Shown here: positions 31,129-39,617 of the stretch, in pieces
Layout of the letters: each line of letters opens with the position of its first letter
Numbering within the stretch: position 1 is the stretch's first letter
Assembly: GCA_900540305.1 (NCBI GenBank)
Contig: UQFL01000008.1
Location: forward strand, 1 to 45,915
Origin: an uncultured Oscillospiraceae bacterium
GTDB lineage: Bacteria; Bacillota; Clostridia; Oscillospirales; Acutalibacteraceae
DNA: 45,915 nucleotides
Reading direction: 5' to 3'
Position numbers and translations under genes: made by a program
The notes under the pieces: model-generated
The model's database searches: none
The model's input: only the letters and a program-made list of their open reading frames with translations
What the model was told of the DNA's origin: nothing

Positions 31129-33583
31129 CGGCTGAGCCCCCGCTTTGAGTATTCTCTTTAGGCAGTCTTACTGTTGCTTTGAACAAATCTCCGTCTATCG
31201 CTATAACAAGCTTGCCGCCGTTGAGCGAGCAAAGTTCTTTGGCGATTGAAAGACCGAGACCGTTGCCCTCTTCACTTCTTGATTTATCTCCCCTTACGAA
31301 ACGCTGGGTGAGTTCCTCGGCGGAAATATTGAGCGGCTCTTTTGAAATGTTCTTTATCTCAAAGCAGCCGAAATCACCGTCATCGTAAAGTCTCGCATAA
31401 ATTCTTGAGCCGGGGGCTGAGTACTTGCGGGCGTTTGAAAGCAGATTTTCAAACACACGGTAAATCTTTGTTCCGTCTGCAAAAACAATGTGCTTGCCCA
31501 CAGATTCATCAAAAACTATCTGAAGATGATTTTTCTCTATATCAGATGTCTCTTCAACTATTGCCTGCGCGGCAAGTTCGTTTAGATTAATTTTTGTTTT
31601 ATTGAGAGTTACATTTCCCGTTGACACCTTTGAGGCCTCAATCAAATCTTCAATAAGCCTTTTCAGTCTGTTTGCCTTTTCGGCAATTACGGACATATAT
31701 TTCTGCGCCGTTTCGTCCTGTATATCACAGCCCGAGAGAAGGTCGATATAATTGATAACTGAGGTAAGCGGGGTTTTTAAATCATGAGAAACATTTGTAA
31801 TAAGCTCGGTTTTCGTATGCTCGTCCTTAACCGCCTTTATAACGGCATTCTGAAGCTCGGTGTTTTTATCGTCAAGCGCCTTTGCCAGAACGGCGAGACA
31901 CTCGGGCATTTTGGCAATATCCGCCTCAATCGGCTCGTTTTTAGCAGATTTGTCTATCAACATATCAAGCGTTCTCATAAATTCAAACGCACGCTTTACG
32001 CAGTAAGCGTCCGCCGCAATAAGTGCTATTACAAGGAAGAATGAAATCCAGCCTGCTCCCACCACAATAAAGGCAATCACAAGCGCTGTTACAAGAATAT
32101 TCATAAGCGCAAAGAGCGCTACCGCCGCAACAGACCTTTTATCAAGCCTTTCGGGAGCAAAAGAAAGCAGGTTAAAATACGCCTTTGTTTTCTTAGCCGA
32201 TTTAGAAACTGCGCCGAAGATTTTTCTTATAACCTTAATAATAAAGCGGAAAATGCGGCATATAAGCATTCCTCTGAAAACACCGATTTTAGCTTTTATG
32301 CCTCTTGAAATGGAGCACGCAAAGTTCAATATAACGAGATATGCGCCTGCTCCCGCGGCGAGAAGAGCTGTTTTATACCAATACGAATTGCAGTAATAAT
32401 TTATCTCCTGTATATCTCCTGAACCGCTGAAAACATCATAACATTCAATATGAAACGCACCGACAAGTGCTGCCACTATAAGCCCAACAGCACCGCCCAT
32501 AAGAACGAAATGTAAATCTGCAGGAATTTTATCAAAGCCTGATGCTTTAACCTCTCCGTTTTGAAGATTGCCTGCAAGCCTTACAGAGCAAACTGCAAGA
32601 ATGAGAATTATGATGAAACTTACTATGCAAATCATAATCGCCCTGTTTACATCTATATTAGAAGCATAAACGCTGACATCATATATATCTTTGTAAACAT
32701 CATCTTCTGAAAACGAATCATTTACAGCAAGATAAAGAGTAACGCTGTTAAAGGAATCTCCGTAGTAATCATTTACAATATAAGCTGCGCCCTGCTCCAT
32801 ATCGCCCGAATAAGTAAACCCTCCGTTTTCGAGCACAAGCGATTGCTGATATATTCCGTTTTGAATATCAAAAATAAAATCCTCAGGCGATGAAACATTT
32901 GTTACAACATAGCCGTCATCACTAATAGCGTAATACTTAATATTTTTAAGTCCAAGTCCCGCCGATTCTCCTGCATCGTTTGTGTTTCCGCAGTAAAGAT
33001 TGTATGCCTGATTGCCGAACTGAGTGGCAAATTCCTGCTTTACAACATCACCGCTCTGTGTATAATCGGCTTCAAAGCGGACTGCGTTTACTCCGTTCTC
33101 TTGAAGAACAGGGTCCTGAATTTCGTAATAAAAACTTACTGTTGTGTCGCCCGCATAAGAATAATCAACGCTGTTTTGATTAGCCATTGTTGTTTCATAA
33201 ACAACGCCGGAATAATCTTCGTTATAATCCACAGTCTCATCTTCGCTGTTTTCATTCTCAATTTGCTCTTTTATTTTAAGATAATACAGAAAAGCGCCAT
33301 CAACAGTTTTCGCCTTTGCCTCGTCATACGCCACCTGATTTTCATTGTGAATAACATCCTCAATGATTTTGTCTACATTCTGAGAAAATGTTGATTTAAA
33401 GGCATTGCTATAATAGACATTAGGCTTTGTATCAGTCAAAACGCCCTGAAAATCATAAACGCAGGCATAGCGCATAACGGAAAAAATATTCAGCACTATA
33501 ACGCCTGCAAGCACCGCTGCCGCGGCGGCGCATAAAAACTTATTGAAACTGCTGTATTTAAATCTTGTCAACCTTGTATCCAA
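31118..33583 (-). CDS. Membrane sensor histidine kinase
   Basis: An 821-aa HisKA-type kinase. TM1 is at about 14-36, then a large extracytoplasmic domain of about 275 residues (Asp/Asn/Tyr rich, with no recognised fold). A cluster of helices follows (about 315-340, 353-375, 400-425, 485-535) before the DHp domain. The phosphorylated histidine is H600 in NVSHDLKTPLTSVINY. The ATPase domain has the N box NLLSNARKYSAPGS and the G boxes RSEEGNGLGLSIAKEL. The start is uncertain: TTG 33583 overlaps the response regulator by 26 nt, and TTG 33571 is possible. It is coupled to the regulator gene; the stimulus is unknown, perhaps cell-envelope related. Confidence 0.9.
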   Translation of the reverse strand: MDTRLTRFKYSSFNKFLCAAAAAVLAGVIVLNIFSVMRYACVYDFQGVLTDTKPNVYYSNAFKSTFSQNVDKIIEDVIHNENQVAYDEAKAKTVDGAFLYYLKIKEQIENENSEDETVDYNEDYSGVVYETTMANQNSVDYSYAGDTTVSFYYEIQDPVLQENGVNAVRFEADYTQSGDVVKQEFATQFGNQAYNLYCGNTNDAGESAGLGLKNIKYYAISDDGYVVTNVSSPEDFIFDIQNGIYQQSLVLENGGFTYSGDMEQGAAYIVNDYYGDSFNSVTLYLAVNDSFSEDDVYKDIYDVSVYASNIDVNRAIMICIVSFIIILILAVCSVRLAGNLQNGEVKASGFDKIPADLHFVLMGGAVGLIVAALVGAFHIECYDVFSGSGDIQEINYYCNSYWYKTALLAAGAGAYLVILNFACSISRGIKAKIGVFRGMLICRIFRFIIKVIRKIFGAVSKSAKKTKAYFNLLSFAPERLDKRSVAAVALFALMNILVTALVIAFIVVGAGWISFFLVIALIAADAYCVKRAFEFMRTLDMLIDKSAKNEPIEADIAKMPECLAVLAKALDDKNTELQNAVIKAVKDEHTKTELITNVSHDLKTPLTSVINYIDLLSGCDIQDETAQKYMSVIAEKANRLKRLIEDLIEASKVSTGNVTLNKTKINLNELAAQAIVEETSDIEKNHLQIVFDESVGKHIVFADGTKIYRVFENLLSNARKYSAPGSRIYARLYDDGDFGCFEIKNISKEPLNISAEELTQRFVRGDKSRSEEGNGLGLSIAKELCSLNGGKLVIAIDGDLFKATVRLPKENTQSGGSADAK

Positions 33584-34250
33584 GTCCGTACACCACCTTA
33601 ATATATTTCGGGTCTTTAGGATTTATCTCTATTTTTTCCCTAATGTTTTTGATGTGCACAGTAACGGTTTTTTCCGCTCCGAAAGAAGGCTCATTCCACA
33701 CAGCTTCATAAATTTGGCTTGAAGACAGCACTCTGCCCATATTTTTACACAGATATTCAAGAATCATATATTCCCTTGCGGTAAGTTTAACAGGCTCGCC
33801 GTCAACAGACACGGTTTTTGCGTCAGTATCAACAACAAGGCCGCCCGTTACAATCTCGCTCTGCTTTTGAACGAAGCCCGAAAAGGTTATATATCTGCGT
33901 ATCTGCGATTTAACCCTTGCCACAAGTTCAAGCGGGTTAAAAGGCTTTGTAACATAATCGTCCGCACCGAAACCAAGCCCCGCAATTTTATCCGTATCCT
34001 CTGATTTTGCGGAAAGCATTATAATGGGAAAACTTTTTTTGTTTTCCCTGATTTTCAGCGTGGTCTGAAGTCCGTCAAGCCCCGGCATCATAATATCAAG
34101 CACCATACAGTGAATCTCATTTTTCTCAATGAGTTCAAGCGCCTCTATGCCGTTTTCGGCTTTCAGAACATTAAAGCCCTGCGCTTTCAGATATATTTCT
34201 ATTGAATCCAATATAGCGGTATCATCGTCGCAAACTAAAACCGTCTCCAT
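33558..34250 (-). CDS. OmpR/PhoB-family response regulator
   Basis: A 230-aa two-domain regulator. In the receiver (1-about 118) the phosphoacceptor is Asp52 (MVLDIMMPG), the acidic pocket is DDD near 8-10, and the switch residues are in MLSAKS and DDYVTKPF. The winged-helix DNA-binding domain (about 130-230) has LTAREYMILEYLCKNMGRVLSS, EAVWNEPS, TVTVHIKNIREKI and the closing VVYGLGYKVDK. It is first gene of the operon, and the kinase start overlaps its 3' end. The 123-nt region upstream contains the ribosome binding site AGAGGTG but no clear consensus promoter. Confidence 0.94.
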   Translation of the reverse strand: METVLVCDDDTAILDSIEIYLKAQGFNVLKAENGIEALELIEKNEIHCMVLDIMMPGLDGLQTTLKIRENKKSFPIIMLSAKSEDTDKIAGLGFGADDYVTKPFNPLELVARVKSQIRRYITFSGFVQKQSEIVTGGLVVDTDAKTVSVDGEPVKLTAREYMILEYLCKNMGRVLSSSQIYEAVWNEPSFGAEKTVTVHIKNIREKIEINPKDPKYIKVVYGLGYKVDKI

Positions 34251-34373
34251 ATTTTCACCTCTTTAGTAAAATCAAAAACATTGTATTAAGATAAATCCCT
34301 TTCCCTCAATACCAATTAAACAAAATCATAATAAAAGGCGGGTAAGGAAAATATTAAGAACTGATTAATTTTA

Positions 34374-35717
34374 TTAATAATCTTTATTTTTTCTTTCGAG
34401 CCGTTTTTTGTGTTTTGCCCTAAAAATCACGATTGCCGAAACCGAAACAATGAAAACTATTGTTTCTGTTGCGGTAAATGAAAGCCACACGCCTGTAAGC
34501 TCCAACAAGCTTGAAAGCAAAAATGCGGCAGGGATTATCACAAAAAGCCCTCTCATAAGAGTTATGATATGTGCGGGAAGCGCACGCTCGGCAGATGTGA
34601 AAAACATTGATGTAACAATGTTTATGCCTGCAAAAAGCATACCCGTAAAATAAATTTTCAGACCTGTAACGGCTATTGACTGAAGCTGTTCACTGCCCTC
34701 GCTGTTGAATGCAAGCGCAATCGGGTCTGCAAAGAAATAGACCACGGGATAAATTACAACAAACAGCAAAACAGCACAGCAAATGGCGTATTTAAACAAC
34801 TTAAGCTCTGCGGCAAAATCTTTTCTGCCGTGCGCCATACTTACAAGCGGCTGCATACCCTGTGCAATACCCGTAAAAACAGCGATTACAACTATTGAAA
34901 TGTTTGAAACAATTCCGTAAGCCGCAACGCCTATGTTACCCGAAATGCGCAGAATTATAATATTGAAAACAAGAATAACTATACCCGATGACAGTTCTGT
35001 TACGAGCGACGGAAAACCGAGGGCACAGCATTTTGCAGACAGCTTTAAATCAGGCATCATTTTCGTTAAATGGAAATTATTTTTTCCTTTGATTTTGTGG
35101 GCGGACATAATAAACATACTGATAACAGGCGCTACCGCAGTTGCAAGAACAGCGCCCAAAATGCCCATTTTGAACGGAAAAATAAATATATAGTCCAAAA
35201 CTATATTTGAAAGACTGCCCGTAATCATTCCCACCATTGCAAGGCGGGGGCTCATATCGTTTCTGACAAAGGCAACAAAAATATTATTGAAAATGAATGC
35301 AGGCGCAAAAATCATTATTACCTTAATATAGATATTTGCCATATCGTAAACTTCGCCCTGCGCACCGAGCACCTCAGCGAGCCAGCCTGAAAGAAAAATG
35401 CCTATAAGCATATATACGGCAGAAAAAACTGCGCCCAAATAAAGTGCATTTGTAAAAATTCTGTTTTTCTCATTTTGGTTTGCACTGCCCGAATTTACGG
35501 AATATTTTGCGCCCGAGCCTATTCCGAGCATCAGCCCCGTTCCGTTTATAATGTTGAAAACGGGGATTGATATATTTAGAGCGGCAAGACCGTTTGAGCC
35601 CGTACCCCTTGCTATAAAAAATGTATCTGCAAGAACATAGCAAGAAATTGCAACCGTTCCGAGTATATTTGCAAAAGTGTATTTAAAAAATTCTTTAAGA
35701 TAGCTGTTGTTTTCCAT
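34374..35717 (-). CDS. MATE-family efflux transporter
   Basis: A 447-aa protein with 12 hydrophobic helices in two halves. The family start is evident (YTFANILGTVAISCYVLADTFFIARGTGSNGLAALNISIPV), as are the GIGSGAKYSVNSGSAN segment and the second-half ELSSGIVILVFNIIILRISGN-GVAAYGIV. ATG 35717 follows GGAGAGG; a longer frame to 35840 runs back into the upstream gene and is rejected. It exports cationic compounds by Na+ or H+ antiport (family knowledge). It may be co-transcribed with the DUF2804 gene 25 nt upstream. Confidence 0.93.
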   Translation of the reverse strand: MENNSYLKEFFKYTFANILGTVAISCYVLADTFFIARGTGSNGLAALNISIPVFNIINGTGLMLGIGSGAKYSVNSGSANQNEKNRIFTNALYLGAVFSAVYMLIGIFLSGWLAEVLGAQGEVYDMANIYIKVIMIFAPAFIFNNIFVAFVRNDMSPRLAMVGMITGSLSNIVLDYIFIFPFKMGILGAVLATAVAPVISMFIMSAHKIKGKNNFHLTKMMPDLKLSAKCCALGFPSLVTELSSGIVILVFNIIILRISGNIGVAAYGIVSNISIVVIAVFTGIAQGMQPLVSMAHGRKDFAAELKLFKYAICCAVLLFVVIYPVVYFFADPIALAFNSEGSEQLQSIAVTGLKIYFTGMLFAGINIVTSMFFTSAERALPAHIITLMRGLFVIIPAAFLLSSLLELTGVWLSFTATETIVFIVSVSAIVIFRAKHKKRLERKNKDY

Positions 35718-35742
35718 AACCTCTCCGAAGCTTTTTATTATT

Positions 35743-36783
35743 TTACCATTTATTATGCACTCTTTCGGCAAACACCATTTTGTCCTTAACAGTAATCTCT
35801 GTTCCGTCATCAAGAACTGCTTTGCCCGAAATGCGCCCAAATACCTGATGCGGTATCATACACATAATTTTTATATCAAGCGGCGCCTGCCTGTCAATAA
35901 CGGGCACAAACTCCATTTCAAAACGCCCGTCTGACGATGTAAAGCGCCACGGTTCCATATACTGATATTCTCCGTTTTCAATCGGAATTTCAAAAGTTAT
36001 ATCCTCAAGCTTATGCGCCTTTCCGTTATAGAAAAGCATATTTTCACTCGCCGCCGAGGTGTCGCCGAAACCGTAGCCGATATTAAAGCCGAAGCGGTCG
36101 CCACTTTCCAAAATCATCTGACCCGAGCCCCAGTACCAAGTGTTGTCATAAGTCCACACACCCCTGCCCCAGTCAAGCGTTGCGAGCGAGCCGTTATCCT
36201 GAGAAAACTCGTATTTTTTACCGTTAAATTCAAAGAAACCCTCTGCTGTCATACAGTTGATTTTCTGATTATAATAAAAATGCCTGTCCTTTTTAAACGG
36301 CGTGGCAATAACCATACTTTCGGGTGGGATGTCGCTGAGCCTTATATCAAAAATAAGGGCGTGTTTTGAATTGCAGTAGTTGTCATACGAACCCCAAAGC
36401 CTGCGCTCGCCGTTTTTGTTTTCAAAATTCATCTGCGCCGTGCCTACCGTTGCAGAAATATCTCCGTTTTCGCTTGTGGAGGGCAGATTAAGTTTGCCGA
36501 GCGGCAAAAAGCCTATTTCAGAATCGTTCATCTGCAGGGGCTCTTTACCGAATTCAAGCACGGACACAGAAAGACAGCTCACATACCCTGCGTCCGAAAT
36601 TGTAAGGCAAAGACCAAAATCATCATTGCCGATATAATAATAGTCCCATTCCTTTATGCGGATTTTGGGCGCTTTTATATCTTTTCTGTCATACTTCCAA
36701 AACAGGCGTTTCGCAAATCCCGCCTCGGCGATGTTGCCGTTTTCGTCAAGAAGCCTTTGCGCTTTTGTAATCTCGTGCTGCAT
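35743..36783 (-). CDS. DUF2804 family protein
   Basis: A 346-aa soluble protein of the DUF2804 family. It begins QHEITKAQRLLDENGNIAEAGFAKRLFWKYDRK. Typical segments are KEWDYYYIGNDDFGLCLTISDAGY, MVIATPFKKDRHFYYNQKINCM, LDWGRGVWTYDNTWYWGSG, FGFNIGYGFGDTSAASENM and a C-terminal QVFGRISGKAVLDDG. It is a beta-rich, lipocalin-like protein with no assigned biochemical activity, full length for the family. It lies 24 nt downstream of the glycosylase gene and 25 nt upstream of the MATE gene; a shared transcript is likely. Confidence 0.85.
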   Translation of the reverse strand: MQHEITKAQRLLDENGNIAEAGFAKRLFWKYDRKDIKAPKIRIKEWDYYYIGNDDFGLCLTISDAGYVSCLSVSVLEFGKEPLQMNDSEIGFLPLGKLNLPSTSENGDISATVGTAQMNFENKNGERRLWGSYDNYCNSKHALIFDIRLSDIPPESMVIATPFKKDRHFYYNQKINCMTAEGFFEFNGKKYEFSQDNGSLATLDWGRGVWTYDNTWYWGSGQMILESGDRFGFNIGYGFGDTSAASENMLFYNGKAHKLEDITFEIPIENGEYQYMEPWRFTSSDGRFEMEFVPVIDRQAPLDIKIMCMIPHQVFGRISGKAVLDDGTEITVKDKMVFAERVHNKW

Positions 36784-36807
36784 AAAATTACCACTCTCCT
36801 AATAATA

Positions 36808-37302
36808 TTATAAATAGGTATTAATAACTGAATACTCCTTTATAAGTTCATCAAGCTTAACCCTTGCGTTTGCAGGGCTGGGCGAGGGCAGGCAAATCGC
36901 CTCCCTGCCGTATTTTTCGCTGTTAAAACGGCAATAATATTTGCAAGCCGTTTTCCCTGTTGTGAATACAGCTTTTATATCAGCCGTGTCAAAAATCATA
37001 GTCAAATCATTCGGCACGGCATTTCTTATACTGCTGTCAGACGAACCTGCAATATCGCACTGCGCAATAACATCCCACAGGGCAATACCCTTTTCAAGCA
37101 GAAATGCCTTTTTGCCCTCATTAGTGCAGGGCAAATCACAGCCGAGCGCACCTGTAAGCGCGCGCCAAAATCTGTTTTGCTCGTTGCCGTAATAAAAATT
37201 GCACTCTCTCGATTTTACGGACGGCATTGTGCCTAAAATGAGCACTTTGCTGTTTTCATTATAAACAGGTTCAATAGTGTGAATAATATGTTTAATCTCC
37301 AT
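36808..37302 (-). CDS. Hypoxanthine/uracil-DNA glycosylase-like protein (UDG superfamily, family 6)
   Basis: A 164-aa UDG-fold enzyme. The active-site motif is VLILGTMPSVKSRECNFYYGNEQNRFW (GTxPS-x4 with YG-N-x-F-W), and the second motif is CLPSPSPANARV, as in family 6 hypoxanthine-DNA glycosylases. It would remove deaminated bases (hypoxanthine, possibly uracil) to start base-excision repair. Motif A lacks the catalytic Asp of classical UDG, which fits this family. The upstream ribosome binding site is weak (CGGATT). It is first of a possible three-gene run with DUF2804 and MATE. Confidence 0.87.
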   Translation of the reverse strand: MEIKHIIHTIEPVYNENSKVLILGTMPSVKSRECNFYYGNEQNRFWRALTGALGCDLPCTNEGKKAFLLEKGIALWDVIAQCDIAGSSDSSIRNAVPNDLTMIFDTADIKAVFTTGKTACKYYCRFNSEKYGREAICLPSPSPANARVKLDELIKEYSVINTYL

Positions 37303-37359
37303 AATCCGATATTATCATAAAATATTAAAAAATAAAAGAAAATAAATAAAAAAAAGATA

Positions 37360-37388
37360 TTGACAACGCTATAATTATCTGCTATTAT
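37360..37388 (+). promoter_or_regulatory. Promoter of tRNA-Asn
   Basis: TTGACA (37360-37365), 17-nt spacer and TATTAT (37383-37388). Confidence 0.85.
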
Positions 37389-37406
37389 ATTAAAGCGTTA
37401 AGACAT

Positions 37407-37482
37407 TCCTCTTTAGCTCAGTCGGTAGAGCACTCGGCTGTTAACCGAGTTGTCGTTGGTTCGAGTCCAACAAGGGGAGCCA
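37407..37482 (+). tRNA. tRNA-Asn (anticodon GTT)
   Basis: A 76-nt cloverleaf. The acceptor TCCTCTT pairs with AAGGGGA, discriminator G and encoded CCA. D arm AGCTCAGTCGGTAGAGC; anticodon stem CTCGG/CCGAG with loop CTGTTAA, anticodon GTT. T arm TTGGTTCGAGTCCAA. Its 3' end is duplicated downstream at 37712-37763. Confidence 0.97.
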
Positions 37483-37515
37483 CAAAGAACAGTACTTCGG
37501 TACTGTTCTTTTTTT
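37464..37515 (+). repeat. Direct repeat copy 1: tRNA-Asn 3' end plus terminator
   Basis: A 52-bp segment from AGTCCAACAAGG through the hairpin AAGAACAGTA-CTTCGG-TACTGTTCTT and T run. It is identical to 37712-37763 except for one C/T after the CCA. Confidence 0.95.
37484..37515 (+). terminator. Terminator of tRNA-Asn
   Basis: AAAGAACAGTAC/GTACTGTTCTTT with a TTCG-type loop followed by T5 or more. Confidence 0.92.
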
Positions 37516-37711
37516 ATTTCTTTTCAAATTGTTTTTGCCGAGCAACCAACGGCAACGAGGTTTCAGCCGACGGCTGTTAACTGATTCGTTTGCGACCGCT
37601 GCCTGCGGCAGATTGAGGGAGCAATAAGAATTTGCAGCGGTCAACAGATGATAAGGCGATTTATCGCCTTATCAGATGTTGGGCACCGCAATCCGAGGTT
37701 GTCACCGCTCC
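37516..37711. other. Hairpin-rich spacer between the two tRNA-Asn 3' repeats
   Basis: 196 bp with no credible gene but dense inverted repeats. CAGCC-GAC-GGCTG lies near 37566. GACCGCTGC and GCAGCGGTC form a 9-bp pair (about 37594-37645) enclosing CTGCC-TGC-GGCAG. GATAAGGCGA-TTTA-TCGCCTTATC is a perfect 10-bp stem (about 37650-37673). The last part (CGAGGTTGTC ... CCAGTCC) resembles a degenerate tRNA-Asn 3' half. Confidence 0.7.
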
Positions 37712-37763
37712 AGTCCAACAAGGGGAGCCATAAAGAACAGTACTTCGGTACTGTTCTTTTTTT
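37712..37763 (+). repeat. Direct repeat copy 2: tRNA-Asn 3' end plus terminator
   Basis: 51 of 52 bases identical to 37464-37515, offset 248 bp. It contains the tRNA T-arm end, acceptor and CCA plus the same terminator hairpin, but no intact tRNA in front. This looks like an attachment-site duplication or a decayed tandem tRNA. Confidence 0.95.
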
Positions 37764-37865
37764 GTTTTACTGAATACCTATTCTGCCAATTTTATTTATT
37801 AATTCCCAAAGTTCTTGATATTTATGACTTTATACGATAAGTTAAAATAAAAGGTGGTAGTTAAT

Positions 37866-38393
37866 ATGGAAATAAAAGCAAGCGGAAAGCTTAGTTATGA
37901 CGGAATTAAATATTTGACTTATACTTATTTATTTAACAAGCTGAATCCCAAAGTCGGAACGGCGATATTTCTAACTTTTTTCATAATCATATTTGCATTT
38001 TGCATTGTGTATTCTTTGCTGTTTGATATTTATTATTTACCCATAGCCTTTAATTGGGGGTTAATTATATTAATCTTTTGTTTTTTAGGTTTCTTTTTTC
38101 CGAAATTTCAATATAAATCATTATCAAAAATGCAAAATCTTGTAAATGAATATGTTTTTTGCGATGACAAAATATATGTCAGTGCAGAAAACGAAGTATA
38201 CAAAGAAAACACTGAAATCAAATATGAACTGATTGAAAAAACAATAGAAACAAAGAAATATATTTTTATATATCAGACCATGTCACAGGCTCTTATAGTT
38301 GACAAACATACAATAACCAACGGCACTGTTGACGATTTAAGGCGAAAACTGATTTTTTATGTAGGTGAAAAATATCGTATTTATAATTACTAA
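37866..38393 (+). CDS. YcxB-like membrane protein
   Basis: A 175-aa protein with two membrane helices, at about 33-55 (GTAIFLTFFIIIFAFCIVYSLL) and 62-85 (IAFNWGLIILIFCFLGFFF). A C-terminal beta-rich domain of YcxB type follows (YVFCDDKIYVSAENEVYKE, YELIEKTIETKKYIFIYQTMSQALIVDKHTI, TVDDLRRKL). ATG 37866 has AAAGGTGG 8 nt before it; the upstream GTG 37854 is within that site. Composition is clearly more AT-rich than the flanking core genes, hinting at acquisition. Function unknown. It heads a run of three small genes, the next two of which are broken. Confidence 0.82.
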   Translation: MEIKASGKLSYDGIKYLTYTYLFNKLNPKVGTAIFLTFFIIIFAFCIVYSLLFDIYYLPIAFNWGLIILIFCFLGFFFPKFQYKSLSKMQNLVNEYVFCDDKIYVSAENEVYKENTEIKYELIEKTIETKKYIFIYQTMSQALIVDKHTITNGTVDDLRRKLIFYVGEKYRIYNY

Positions 38394-38424
38394 TGTTTTT
38401 ATATAAGGAAAGTCGGTGTAACTA

Positions 38425-38920
38425 TTGAAAGTTGTTAAAAAAATCTTTTTGAGCATCGCACTAATATTTGTTATAATATTGGCCATATTATTCAGCTTAA
38501 TATTTATTTCAAGCAATCAATATTATCCGTCGCCTATCGAATGTATTGAACAACGAAATCCGCAAGCAGAATTAAAAATTGATTCCGTACTATTCAAATA
38601 TGAAAATGATAACCAAGGATTTTATATAATGCAGACAAAATCCGGACACTTTTACAGAATCTTGTTTCGAATTCGTGATTACAATGGGCAAAAGTTTTAT
38701 AACTTCAGGAAATCATATTTGTCTGGCGGTGTTGATAATTTAGTTAACTGGTATGATATGGGGGGATTTTGAATACTTTATTGCAGATGATGAAGAATCT
38801 ATTCCTGAACATTCAGAAGGAAAAGCGCCTACGGCAAAAGCGACAATATCTTACAAAGTACCTAATCAAGACGAAAAAGGTGAAAATGTTATTTATCTTA
38901 TTGACACTTCAATAGAATAG
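38425..38920 (+). pseudogene. Frameshifted gene for a small exported/membrane-anchored protein
   Basis: It starts at TTG 38425 (KVVKKIFLSIALIFVIILA, a signal anchor) and reads to WYDMGGF-stop at 38772. If one base is dropped from the G6 run at 38760-38765, the frame continues as WYDMGDFEYFIADDEESIPE ... and ends in VIYLIDTSIE-stop at 38920, giving 164 residues with an exact codon count. The second part is acidic and in the same style as the first, so this was one gene. Cause: +1 slip in G6, a sequencing error, or phase variation. The family is not recognised; charged beta-rich C-terminal half. Confidence 0.8.
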
Positions 38921-38960
38921 AACCGAAGTACATCACCTCATATATAAACGGAAAATATAC

Positions 38961-39486
38961 ATGAAAAAGAAAAATTATATATTCTATGAATACAGCTTTT
39001 GCAGTCGCAAACATAAATTTTTATATTATTTAGGAGGATTAGCCAGCAATTCACACTTTGTGTTATTTCTCCTACTTCCGTGCACACTGCTTGCCTGCCG
39101 TATTGCTGATGAATTAATAGGAAAATATTTAAATAATTTCAATATATATACTTGTTCCGATTGTGTGTTTAGCTGCAATTTTCATATTAGATACCGCCTT
39201 TCTTTTTTCAAAAGATAAAGGTGTGTATTTGTTTGATGACGGAACTGTTTTGATAAAAAACAGATGCACTTATAATTTTCAGCATTATGATACTCATACT
39301 CGCTACAAATTTGAAGTAAGAGATATTTTATCTGTTGATTTATTGAATAAAAAAAGCTCATTTGGTACGCATTACAGTCAAATGCCTATACCAAAATATG
39401 AGGATTATATTTCACTTAGAGTTGAACTAAAAGGAAGTTTTGCATTTATACTTGAAGACAACGAAGCTTTTGTAAATGAGCTCTAA
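38961..39486 (+). pseudogene. Frameshifted gene for a two-helix membrane protein with PH-like tail
   Basis: The first frame (ATG 38961) gives MKKKNYIFYEYSF ... with a helix LASNSHFVLFLLLPCTLLACRI, then loses sense after NNFNIY near 39148. The +1 frame carries on from the same point as ILVPIVCLAAIFILDTAFLF (second helix) and SKDKGVYLFDDGTVLIKN ... to TAA 39486. The switch lies in an (AT)4-5 tract at 39142-39150; gain of one AT pair would restore a frame of about 175 residues. After the stop, the same frame stays open for KRNNKIKTTANTEDD, so the original end may have been later. Family not recognised; the C-terminal part resembles a bacterial PH-like domain. Confidence 0.75.
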
Positions 39487-39576
39487 AAAAGAAACAACAA
39501 AATCAAGACAACGGCAAACACAGAAGATGATTAAAACACTTTCTGCTTTAATTCAATTAGGATTATATTCAAAAAA

Positions 39577-39612
39577 AGACCTGAAAGAGAAATTCTTTCA
39601 GGTCTTTTGTTA
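39577..39612. terminator. Bidirectional terminator after the accessory genes and GH31
   Basis: AAAAGACCTGAAAGA with TCTTTCAGGTCTTTT, flanked by A7 and T4. It ends the GH31 gene on the minus strand 8 nt after its stop. Confidence 0.9.
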
Positions 39613-39617
39613 TTTTA

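Noticed and set aside
35718..35840. N-terminal extension of the MATE transporter (41 extra residues)
   Set aside because: The extension overlaps the DUF2804 gene and has no transporter-like sequence; ATG 35717 with GGAGAGG gives the normal family length.
37441..37644. A 67-aa minus-strand frame ending in LLDSNQRQLG
   Set aside because: It runs antisense into tRNA-Asn and the terminator; DSNQR-type ends are a known artefact of translating tRNA complements.
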